NCBI GenBank assembly: GCA_014379815.1
Contig: JACMLA010000774.1
Coordinates: 1 to 6,720 of the forward strand
Direction: 5' to 3'
Source of the DNA: Bryobacteraceae bacterium
GTDB lineage: Bacteria > Acidobacteriota > Terriglobia > Bryobacterales > Bryobacteraceae
Length of the DNA stretch: 6,720 nt
Shown here: positions 1 through 5,916 of the stretch, one piece after another
How positions within the stretch are numbered: position 1 is the first letter of the stretch
Layout: each line of letters starts with the position of its first letter
Made by a program: the position numbers and the translations under genes
The notes under the pieces: generated by a model
What the model saw: the letters and a program-made list of their open reading frames with translations, nothing else
What the model was told of the DNA's origin: nothing
Database searches by the model: none

Positions 1-7
1 CCTGCGG

Positions 8-88
8 CGGGTCTCTGACCCGGCCCAGAAACGTACGGATAGGTCAACCCAAAGCCCGGTCTGGAGACCCTCAGCAGGCGTGGACGCC
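8..88. repeat. Cluster of three short perfect inverted repeats
   Basis: Three perfect inverted repeats lie in the otherwise featureless left end. At 8-22, CGGGTC and GACCCG flank a TCT centre. At 58-69 the sequence is GGTCT-GG-AGACC. At 77-88 it is GGCGT-GG-ACGCC. The last two share the same design: five-base arms around GG, or, read as RNA, four-base stems closed by an identical TGGA loop. No following T-tract is present, so I do not call them terminators. No gene is recognisable in bases 1-139. The role is unknown and chance is a real possibility in GC-rich DNA. Confidence 0.3.
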
Positions 89-139
89 CGCCCCACTCTT
101 CAGGGCACCAATTCTATTCGAAAGGAGCTTCAGTCATGA

Positions 140-851
140 GCTCGTCCGCACGGATCTTACCGCGACATAGAGGAGGTCTTCAGCACAACGCATCACGAGA
201 CATCTCGGTCAGCAATTCGAGCGTTTGCTTCCGACCCGCTCCCTTTTGAAACTGGAACGAATGTGGAGTATTGAAGCAGTGCAGGGAAAGCCATTTCAGG
301 TGCTCCCACGCGACTCTTTTACGCGACACAACATCAGAGGATTCGACTTCGATGACAGCCGGGTCCTTGTCCCCCAACGAGTGCGCGGATACTTTATTGA
401 TAAGAACGGAAGCGCGAAAAACGGCCGCTTCTACGACGCCAGCAACAAGTATCCAGCTGGTGGCTTCACGGCTTCAGCCGAGCAATGCCTTCGGTTTGCC
501 ATCACCCTTGGCAGTGGTCAGGTGTTTTCCGCCAAATCGCTCGATCAGATGTGGACTGCCCAAACAACGGCATTAGGAAAGAAAAGTGTATTTGGGTTGG
601 GCTGGGGAGTCGTGGAACGAAACGGCCAGAAAATGGTTGGCTTCAACGGACTGCAGCCTATGACAGAGACGGCTGTGCGCTACTTTCCCGCAAGCGGAGC
701 TGATGTTGCTCTATTCTGCAACGCCGAGGGAGCTCAGGGTCTTTCTGAGTTAATGGATGTATTGACCGAAATACTCTTAGGAGCGAAGTGGGAGGAATCA
801 GAGCCAATGAAAGATTCGGTGCCAACGCACGCTGGCAAGCCAGCTTTCTGA
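140..851 (+). pseudogene. Decayed serine hydrolase (class C beta-lactamase/LACTB type)
   Basis: This is the remnant of a periplasmic or secreted penicillin-binding-like serine hydrolase (Beta-lactamase fold, PF00144 type). Two frames each hold part of the family pattern. The frame of bases 158-271 reads 'YRDIEEVFSTTHHE', then 'FASDPLPFETGTNVEY', matching the segment that normally follows the HTSG motif and leads to the Y-S-x motif; it stops at TGA 272-274. The frame of about 267-851 resumes with 'IEAVQGKPFQ' and continues through 'YPAGGFTASAEQCLRFA' and 'VFGLGWGV' to a TGA at 849-851. Between them, a frameshift and the loss of roughly ten residues remove the catalytic Tyr motif. The third active-site motif, usually H-S/x-G, reads 'GFNGLQ'. 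The N-terminal S-x-x-K domain is not visible upstream. The longest open frame alone (225-851, TTG start, 208 aa) would have no active site. The 3' end overlaps lepB on the other strand by 54 bases. The family call is firm at the pattern level; the exact left boundary is uncertain. Confidence 0.75.
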
Positions 852-1772
852 GTCGTCAGTCGTGCGCCTGCGGGGAACCGACCAGTAGACGATCACCGGA
901 CGGCCAAGAACGTCTCCTTCGTCTACGAATCCCCAATAGCGGCTGTCGAGGGAACTGTCGCGATTATCCCCAAGTACGAATAGCTTGCCAACAGGCACGG
1001 TAATCTCCCCTCCCGCAGACTGCCGCAGGAAGTTCGCCCACTCATTCGAGGGCAGGTCGTCCTCAACCGCCTGGGGAAAGTTGTCACGGAACACGTCCTC
1101 GTACGGTGAGTTATTGATCACGTAGGGCTCACTGGATTCCCGATCGTTTACCACCAGTTTCTTCTTCCTGAGGCGTACCCTGTCTCCGGCGACGGCTACA
1201 ACCCTTTTCACGAAACTCTGGCGCCGATCCAAAGGGTAGCGGTGTGCCACGATGTCACCCCGGTGAGGAGCCCCGCTGGCAAACCTCCGCAGTATAAATA
1301 CGGAGTCGCCTTGCAACAAGGTGTTTTCCATGCCACCTGTGGGCATCACGTACGCCTGAAACACAAGTGGGAACAAAGCCAGAAGACACGCAAAGATAAG
1401 CCATGGCAAGCCGCGCCGCAAGGGCCTTGCCGGACCTAGAGCCTGGCCCGCGGAAAAGTACATTGTGGCGAGGGCCACGCCAAGGACACTGGTCAGCAGA
1501 AGGCTCTGTGATGCCGTACCACCGTCCCGAATCCTGGCGAGAATACTGCTCACCACCCCGCCGAGCAAGATCACGGCGGCCCCGTAGCCAGCCCATGGAT
1601 TGCGGGCCCAGAACCCAGCTACGACAAACGTCAGGAAGAACAATTGCGGCAGAACCATTACAGGATTCTGTATTCCAGCGAACAGAGTAAGGGCGACGAG
1701 AACCAGGGTTATCCCTGAAGCAAACCTGACTATGACAGGTGCATGAGTTTTGTTTCGCCTTTCGTTCTCCAA
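798..1772 (-). CDS. lepB: Signal peptidase I family protein with catalytic Ser replaced by Gly
   Basis: A 324-residue member of the S26 signal peptidase I family, which cleaves signal peptides from exported proteins at the outer face of the inner membrane. About five hydrophobic segments are seen (roughly residues 14-33, 38-55, 61-80, 90-111 and 121-142), where E. coli LepB has two. The catalytic region follows: 'MPTGGMENTLLQGD' (143-156), 'SFVKRVVAVAGD' (186-197) with general-base Lys189, and 'GDNRDSSLDSRYWG' (268-281). The Lys and GDNRD boxes are intact. The nucleophile box is normally (S/T)-G-S-M; here Gly147 (codon GGC, complement of 1332-1334) stands where Ser belongs. One A-to-G change from AGC would produce it. 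By family knowledge such a protein should not cleave peptides. The TTG start is supported by AAGAGGGG eight bases upstream. The gene is divergent from mraZ and convergent with the pseudogene. It could be a recently inactivated paralogue, a pseudoenzyme, or a base-call error. Family assignment is secure; activity is doubtful. Confidence 0.93.
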   Translation of the reverse strand: MENERRNKTHAPVIVRFASGITLVLVALTLFAGIQNPVMVLPQLFFLTFVVAGFWARNPWAGYGAAVILLGGVVSSILARIRDGGTASQSLLLTSVLGVALATMYFSAGQALGPARPLRRGLPWLIFACLLALFPLVFQAYVMPTGGMENTLLQGDSVFILRRFASGAPHRGDIVAHRYPLDRRQSFVKRVVAVAGDRVRLRKKKLVVNDRESSEPYVINNSPYEDVFRDNFPQAVEDDLPSNEWANFLRQSAGGEITVPVGKLFVLGDNRDSSLDSRYWGFVDEGDVLGRPVIVYWSVPRRRTTDDSESWLASVRWHRIFHWL

Positions 1773-1780
1773 GTCGTTGT

Positions 1781-1788
1781 CCCCTCTT
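1781..1788 (-). promoter_or_regulatory. Ribosome binding site of lepB
   Basis: On the minus strand this reads AAGAGGGG, a good anti-16S match, eight bases before the TTG at 1772. It decides in favour of the TTG start, because no ATG or GTG lies near the beginning of the reading frame. Confidence 0.6.
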
Positions 1789-1846
1789 AAGATAGCTGCA
1801 CAAACCTCTTGCTTTCGATTCCAGGTACATGCAAGAATCGCCTAGG

Positions 1847-1872
1847 TGGTTGATGGTGGTGTGAGTCTGGTG
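1847..1872 (+). promoter_or_regulatory. Candidate MraZ operator (TGGT repeats)
   Basis: TGGTT at 1847-1851, TGGTG at 1857-1861 and TGGTG at 1868-1872 are spaced 10 and 11 bases apart, about one helical turn. They sit directly before the mraZ start at 1878. In E. coli, MraZ represses its own operon through TGGG-type direct repeats with 10-base spacing upstream of mraZ. The present repeats have T or G after TGG rather than GG, so the match is to the arrangement more than to the exact word. The rest of the divergent lepB-mraZ gap (1773-1877) shows only a poor promoter candidate: TTGCTT at 1809 and AAGAAT at 1833, with 18 bases between. Operator identity is inference. Confidence 0.35.
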
Positions 1873-1877
1873 TAACT

Positions 1878-2372
1878 GTGGAGCACGGGCCAAATCAAAG
1901 CGAAGAGCGAAGCGCCGAGGTAAAACGGCCCCGTAATTCGTTCAGCTCACGGGTTGACGAAAAGGGCAGGCTCAAGCTGCCTGCGGAGATCGACAGATAC
2001 CTGCGGTCATTGCTTGCGGTGGATGTATACATAACCAGCTTTGATGGACGCTCCGCACGGATATATAGCAGTACTGAGTGGGAGAAGCAAGAAGCTCTGC
2101 TGGAAGCACCGGGAGAGCACGCTGACTGGGGCGAGACACTGCTGCGGAGGGCGAGGGCGTATGGGAGCGACACCAGCATCGACAACCAAGGTCGCGTGTT
2201 GATGCCCAATCGCCTGAGGCGGGCGATGGATGTGGAGAATCAGGCCGTGATGCTGACCTGCATGAAGGGCCACGTCGAGGTTCTCAGTGAAGCGGTGTTT
2301 GAGGAGAAGCTGGCTCCTGAGGCCGACACGAGTACGATGTTGCGGCACTTTGCACAGATGGGGCTGCGCTGA
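1878..2372 (+). CDS. mraZ: Transcriptional regulator MraZ
   Basis: MraZ is a DNA-binding ring-forming protein of the SpoVT/AbrB-like fold that controls the dcw operon it heads. The 164 residues contain two family modules. The first has 'VDEKGRLKLPAEI' with D27-E-K-G-R31; the second has 'IDNQGRVLMPNRLR' with D102-N-Q-G-R106. Both carry the D-x-x-x-R signature, so the protein looks intact. The GTG start at 1878 is effectively forced: the frame has a TGA at 1851-1853 and no other ATG, GTG or TTG before the first module. This gives about 20 polar residues before the conserved Phe-x-x-R-V-D stretch, somewhat longer than the usual short N-terminus beginning M-F-R-G. No strong Shine-Dalgarno sequence precedes it. 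The stop at 2370-2372 lies three bases before rsmH, indicating co-transcription and coupled translation. TGGT repeats just upstream could be its own operator. Confidence 0.93.
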   Translation: MEHGPNQSEERSAEVKRPRNSFSSRVDEKGRLKLPAEIDRYLRSLLAVDVYITSFDGRSARIYSSTEWEKQEALLEAPGEHADWGETLLRRARAYGSDTSIDNQGRVLMPNRLRRAMDVENQAVMLTCMKGHVEVLSEAVFEEKLAPEADTSTMLRHFAQMGLR

Positions 2373-2375
2373 TGT

Positions 2376-3236
2376 ATGCACTATCCGGTCCTGCTGGCCG
2401 AGACGCTCGAGCACCTGGCAATCCGGGCCGATGGACTGTATGCGGATGCGACTGCAGGGTTGGGCGGGCATACGGGAGCAATCGCAGGGAGGCTGACCGG
2501 CGGCGGTGTGATTGCGGCCGACCGGGATGCAGAGTCTCTGGAGAGAGCCAGAGAAAGTACCGCGGAATATTCGGACCGGATTCGCTTCGTGCATACCCGG
2601 TTCTCAGGTCTCGCGGCTGCCCTTGCCTCAATGGGCGTGGAGCAGCTGGACGGATTAGTAGCAGATCTGGGTGTGAGCCGGATGCAGTTGACGACACCCG
2701 AACGGGGTTTCTCGTTTATGGCTGCGGGTCCGGTAGATATGCGGATGGATCGGGGCGAGGAAGGGACCGCGCAAGATCTGGTCGACTTCGCTTCAGAACG
2801 CGAGCTAGCCGATTTGTTGTTTCAACTCGGGGACGAAAGGAGGAGCCGGAGAATTGCCAGAGCCATCGTTCGCGCGCGGCCAATCCGAGACACTCTGCAC
2901 CTTGCAGATGTCGTGGAGAAAGCCGTGCCGCGGACCGGTGCCCTTCACCCTGCGACACAAACTTTCATGGCTCTGCGAATCGCGGTAAACCAGGAGCGCG
3001 AAGAACTCGAAGCACTGCTCCGGGATATCCCTTCGATAGTGAAGTCCGGAGGCCGGGTTGTGTTTCTAACATTTATGTCGGCGGAAGACCGGGTGGTCAA
3101 GCAGGCGTTTCAAGCGCTCGCCCGGGAACGCAGAGCAGTGCTGATCAACAAGCATGTAATCACACCTTCTGAACGCGAGGTCCGGGAGAATCCTCCATCA
3201 CGCAGTGCGAAGCTGCGGGCTTTGGAAATGAGGTAG
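2376..3236 (+). CDS. rsmH: 16S rRNA (cytosine-1402-N4)-methyltransferase RsmH
   Basis: RsmH (MraW) transfers a methyl group from S-adenosylmethionine to N4 of C1402 in the decoding centre of 16S rRNA. The 286 residues are slightly shorter than the typical 300-320. They run from 'HYPVLLAE' (2-9) through the SAM site 'DATAGLGGHT' (24-33), the acidic 'DRD' (49-51), 'DLGVSRMQL' (97-105), 'RGFSF' (110-114) and 'DMRMD' (121-125) to 'RSRRIARAIVRARP' (156-169), 'HPATQTFMALRIAVN' (191-205) and C-terminal 'NPPSRSAKLRA' (272-282). Two usually strict blocks are altered: F-H-S-L-E-D-R reads 'FMSAEDR' (233-239), and HPATRTFQ reads HPATQTFM. The ATG at 2376 follows the mraZ stop after three bases. An ATG overlapping that stop at 2372 is in another frame and was not used. 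There is no clear Shine-Dalgarno sequence, so initiation probably depends on translation of mraZ. Confidence 0.95.
   Translation: MHYPVLLAETLEHLAIRADGLYADATAGLGGHTGAIAGRLTGGGVIAADRDAESLERARESTAEYSDRIRFVHTRFSGLAAALASMGVEQLDGLVADLGVSRMQLTTPERGFSFMAAGPVDMRMDRGEEGTAQDLVDFASERELADLLFQLGDERRSRRIARAIVRARPIRDTLHLADVVEKAVPRTGALHPATQTFMALRIAVNQEREELEALLRDIPSIVKSGGRVVFLTFMSAEDRVVKQAFQALARERRAVLINKHVITPSEREVRENPPSRSAKLRALEMR
3230..3234 (+). promoter_or_regulatory. Ribosome binding site of ftsL
   Basis: GAGGT, lying across the rsmH stop codon, is five bases before the ftsL ATG at 3240 and fixes that start. Confidence 0.55.
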
Positions 3237-3239
3237 AGA

Positions 3240-3728
3240 ATGGCAACGCTGGCAAGCATACTAAGTCACTTTTCGGGATCGAAAGCACTAACGGCTGAAA
3301 GGGATATTCCCGTTCAGGCCGCACGGTCGGACTCATTTAAATTAAGGGCACTGCCCAACGAAGATGTTTACTTTTTTTTAAAACGGATTGATAACTCTCG
3401 TGTTGTGCGCCAGGCGGATCCGGGCGCAAGGGCGCGTGACTGGAAGTTTCTGGGCGGTGCGGGAATCGCTGCGGCCACGGTAGTCGGAGTGCTGCTCCCA
3501 AGTGCCTGGGGCTTAATCGCAGGGTATCAGCTGACCAACTTGCAGAATGAAAATCAGCGTTTGCTTTCGGAGCGCACGCGCCTTGAAGTCGAAGAGTCCA
3601 AGCTTGTCAGCGTCGAGCGGCTGCAGCAGCTGGCCGAGATGCAGAAGTTCATCGACCCCACAACGGAACGGACTGTATATCTTCCGAAGGCAACCGACAG
3701 TTCGCTCGCCAGATTAGACCGGCACTAG
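3240..3728 (+). CDS. ftsL: FtsL-like cell division protein
   Basis: FtsL is a bitopic inner-membrane protein that joins FtsB and FtsQ at the septum and helps activate FtsW-FtsI. These 162 residues show the right plan. There is a cytosolic N-terminus of about 68 residues, one membrane segment (about 70-95, 'LGGAGIAAATVVGVLLPSAW' onward), then a periplasmic coiled-coil stretch (about 96-135, 'LQNENQRLLSERTRLEVEES' onward) and a short tail. The cytosolic block 'LPNEDVYFFLKRIDNSRV' (38-55) is one I associate with acidobacterial FtsL proteins. FtsL is poorly conserved in sequence, so the name rests on topology and on its place between rsmH and ftsI. The cytosolic part is longer than in E. coli FtsL. 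Its codons are unusually AT-rich around 3330-3400, including a run of eight T at 3372-3379 within Phe-Phe-Leu. The gene starts three bases after rsmH with a GAGGT site. Confidence 0.85.
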   Translation: MATLASILSHFSGSKALTAERDIPVQAARSDSFKLRALPNEDVYFFLKRIDNSRVVRQADPGARARDWKFLGGAGIAAATVVGVLLPSAWGLIAGYQLTNLQNENQRLLSERTRLEVEESKLVSVERLQQLAEMQKFIDPTTERTVYLPKATDSSLARLDRH

Positions 3729-3732
3729 GGAG
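3727..3732 (+). promoter_or_regulatory. Ribosome binding site of ftsI
   Basis: AGGGAG, beginning inside the ftsL stop codon, lies nine bases before the TTG at 3742. It supports this non-ATG start, and the membrane-anchor alignment of the product agrees. Confidence 0.55.
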
Positions 3733-3741
3733 AAATTCACC

Positions 3742-5793
3742 TTGCCAACCCGCGAAGAAGATCTGGCTATCCCAAGGCTGAAGCTCTTCGCCCGTGTCTG
3801 CCTCGTCTGGGGTCTTGTCATCGTGCTCCGCCTGATCCAGCTTCAGGTGGTTCAGCATGAATCCTACGCGCGACAGGCCCAGATGCAGCAGGAGCGACAG
3901 ATCGAAGTCCGCGCACCAAGGGGAGCAATATTCGACCGTAACGGCCAGCCGCTGGCCATGAGTGTCTCGGTCGATTCGGTTTGCGTCAATCCTCAAAAGG
4001 TTCCTAACCTCGCAATGGCGGCCGACATTCTTTCCCGCGTTCTGGACCTGGAGCCGGGCGAACTGCTGCAGAAACTGGCGACGGCGTCAGAAGCAAAACG
4101 CGGCTTCCTCTGGGTAAAACGGAAGATCTCCTTCCAGGAGTCTGAGCGTCTTCGCGCCTACGATTTCGACTGGGTCGAGCTGCGTAAAGAGAGCACGCGC
4201 TATTACCCTAAAGGCGCTCTGGCTGCCCATGTGTTGGGTGGAGTTGACCACGGAGAACATGGCAACGGCGGTGTCGAACAGTTCTTCGACAAGGAACTTC
4301 ACGGCCAGGCTGGGGTAACCAGGACAACTGCCGACGTTCGTCAAAACGTTTTCGACTCGAGGGTTCATACAGACCCTTTGCCGGGTGCCACCCTGCATCT
4401 CGCCATTGACGAGCGGATCCAGTATGTAGCGGAGCAGGAACTCGCGAAAGCTGTAAAAGAGCACAATGCCAGTACCGGTAGTGCAGTTGTGATGGACCCC
4501 CGGACCGGGGATGTCCTCGCGATCGCGAACTATCCTTCCTACAATCCGAACGAGCCCCCAACCGACCGGAAGTCTTTTGAGGCCCGTAAGAATCTGGCGG
4601 TGATGGCTCCGTTCGAGCCGGGCTCCGTCTTTAAAGTGGTCACACTCTCTGCTGCTCTCGAGACTACCCGACTGACTCCTGACAGTTCCTTCTATTGCGG
4701 TAACGGTGCGTTTACCCTGTTCCGGCGAGTGATCCACGACGCCCATCCCCACGGAACCTTGTCGATGGCCGATATCCTTGCAAGGTCCAGCAACATCGGT
4801 GCGATTAAAGTTGGACTGGTCGCCGGAAATCAAAACCTTTACGACTACGTGAAGAAGTTCGGCTTCGGTGCGAAGACAGGCATCCCGCTGCCGGGAGAAG
4901 GACGAGGTGTCGTGAGGCCGCTGAACCGCTGGATTGCCAGCTCGATTGGTTCAGTGGCTATGGGTCATGAGATCAGTACAACGGCGGTCCAGCTTGCCAG
5001 AGCCTGTTCCGTTATTGCCAATGGCGGCATGCTGGTCAAGCCCCGCCTGGTGCGCAGCATAGCGCGCGGGACCCATGAGCCGGTGGAGGTCAGGATTGAA
5101 TCCGAACGGATTCTTGTTCCTGAGAATGCGATGAAGATGCGCCGCATGATGCAGCGGGTTGTCGACGATGCGCGTGGGACAGGCAAGGCCGCACGGTTGA
5201 ATGGCTACTCCTCTGCGGGCAAGACAGGATCCGCGCAGATCTATGATTTTGCCGGTCGCAAGTACACCCACCGATACAACGGTTCGTTCATGGGCTTTGC
5301 GCCGGTAAACAATCCGGCAATCGTCATCGCGGTGACGCTGAACAATACAGCCAAATACGGTGGAGTAGTAGCGGGACCTGTATTCCACAAGGTAGCCACT
5401 GCAGCGCTCAGGTATCTCGATGTTCCCAAGGATCGTCCCGAGGATCAGGGAATTGGTCTGGATGACTTGACTGACGGGAAAGACTTTACTGACGAGAATG
5501 ATGCGTCGGACCCCGATCCTTTGATGCCCCCGGTCACGATCGAGAGTGATGAGGCTCCTTCCATACTGCTGGCTTCCGCGAGCACCCTGGTAGCACCGCC
5601 CCAGGCACCGGCGATCTACGGGCCGAAAGCGCCGGACTTTGTGGGCAAGAGTAAGCGTGACGTTATCGCCGCATCGCTGGAGACCGGTGTCCGTGTCGAG
5701 ATGTCCGGCGCAGGTCTGGTGCGCCAGCAATCCCCTCCCGCCGGGTCTGCGCTGCAGCCCGGCGAACGGGTGCGTCTGGTATTCTCCCGATGA
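3742..5793 (+). CDS. ftsI: Division-specific class B PBP (FtsI/PBP3) with C-terminal PASTA domain
   Basis: FtsI is the septal peptidoglycan DD-transpeptidase, anchored in the inner membrane and acting in the periplasm with FtsW. The 683 residues hold a short cytosolic N-terminus, a membrane anchor (about 14-36) and the PBP dimerisation or pedestal domain with 'RAPRGAIFDRNGQPLA' (57-72). The transpeptidase domain has all three active-site motifs: S295-V-F-K298 in 'FEPGSVFKVV', S349-S-N351, and K494-T-G496 in 'AGKTGSAQ'. No glycosyltransferase domain is present, which makes it class B. An acidic, Asp-rich linker follows (about 565-605, 'DDLTDGKDFTDENDASD'), then one PASTA domain (about 627-683, 'APDFVGKSKRDV' to 'LQPGERVRLVFSR'). 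PASTA is typical of Gram-positive PBP2x or SpoVD; E. coli FtsI lacks it, and it is known outside Firmicutes and Actinobacteria. The TTG start has AGGGAG nine bases upstream, and the gap to ftsL is 13 bases. The product appears intact and active. Confidence 0.95.
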   Translation: MPTREEDLAIPRLKLFARVCLVWGLVIVLRLIQLQVVQHESYARQAQMQQERQIEVRAPRGAIFDRNGQPLAMSVSVDSVCVNPQKVPNLAMAADILSRVLDLEPGELLQKLATASEAKRGFLWVKRKISFQESERLRAYDFDWVELRKESTRYYPKGALAAHVLGGVDHGEHGNGGVEQFFDKELHGQAGVTRTTADVRQNVFDSRVHTDPLPGATLHLAIDERIQYVAEQELAKAVKEHNASTGSAVVMDPRTGDVLAIANYPSYNPNEPPTDRKSFEARKNLAVMAPFEPGSVFKVVTLSAALETTRLTPDSSFYCGNGAFTLFRRVIHDAHPHGTLSMADILARSSNIGAIKVGLVAGNQNLYDYVKKFGFGAKTGIPLPGEGRGVVRPLNRWIASSIGSVAMGHEISTTAVQLARACSVIANGGMLVKPRLVRSIARGTHEPVEVRIESERILVPENAMKMRRMMQRVVDDARGTGKAARLNGYSSAGKTGSAQIYDFAGRKYTHRYNGSFMGFAPVNNPAIVIAVTLNNTAKYGGVVAGPVFHKVATAALRYLDVPKDRPEDQGIGLDDLTDGKDFTDENDASDPDPLMPPVTIESDEAPSILLASASTLVAPPQAPAIYGPKAPDFVGKSKRDVIAASLETGVRVEMSGAGLVRQQSPPAGSALQPGERVRLVFSR

Positions 5794-5801
5794 GTCAGAG
5801 C

Positions 5802-5810
5802 TTATTCACA
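5802..5810 (+). promoter_or_regulatory. Perfect DnaA-box consensus match
   Basis: TTATTCACA fits the DnaA box TTATNCACA exactly and lies nine bases after the ftsI stop. A weaker relative, TTTTCCACT, follows at 5856-5864 on the same strand. The neighbouring genes are not origin genes, so this is more plausibly a regulatory or titration site, or chance, than an origin. Confidence 0.3.
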
Positions 5811-5916
5811 ACGCACCTTGTTGAAACAGAAGCCGTTGATTGTGTTTTGAACACGTTTTCCACTGATTCGACAAGAACTCTACAGAATGTTTTAAACGCA
5901 GAAGCTTCTTTGCGTG

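Noticed and set aside
136..249. Short ORF (36 codons) with AAAGGAG eight bases before its ATG
   Set aside because: The peptide resembles nothing, and the same bases carry beta-lactamase-family similarity in another frame. The ribosome-binding match is probably chance or a relic.
1789..1800. TATCTT-like -10 element for lepB on the minus strand
   Set aside because: It lies almost on the ribosome binding site and has no -35 at a proper distance, so it cannot serve as a normal promoter.
2372..3172. 266-codon open frame starting ATG at 2372, overlapping the mraZ stop
   Set aside because: It is a shadow frame of rsmH; its product is Arg/Gly-rich with no family pattern, while the 2376 frame carries all RsmH motifs.
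3301..3311. Palindrome GGGATATTCCC in the 5' part of ftsL
   Set aside because: It is a single short palindrome inside coding sequence, with no partner site or promoter nearby; chance is sufficient.
4087..4833. 248-codon minus-strand open frame inside ftsI
   Set aside because: It is an antisense shadow of a highly conserved coding region, with no recognisable domain or start context.
4951..5730. 259-codon minus-strand open frame inside ftsI
   Set aside because: It is antisense to the transpeptidase and PASTA coding region. Composition explains the lack of stops, and no motif was seen.
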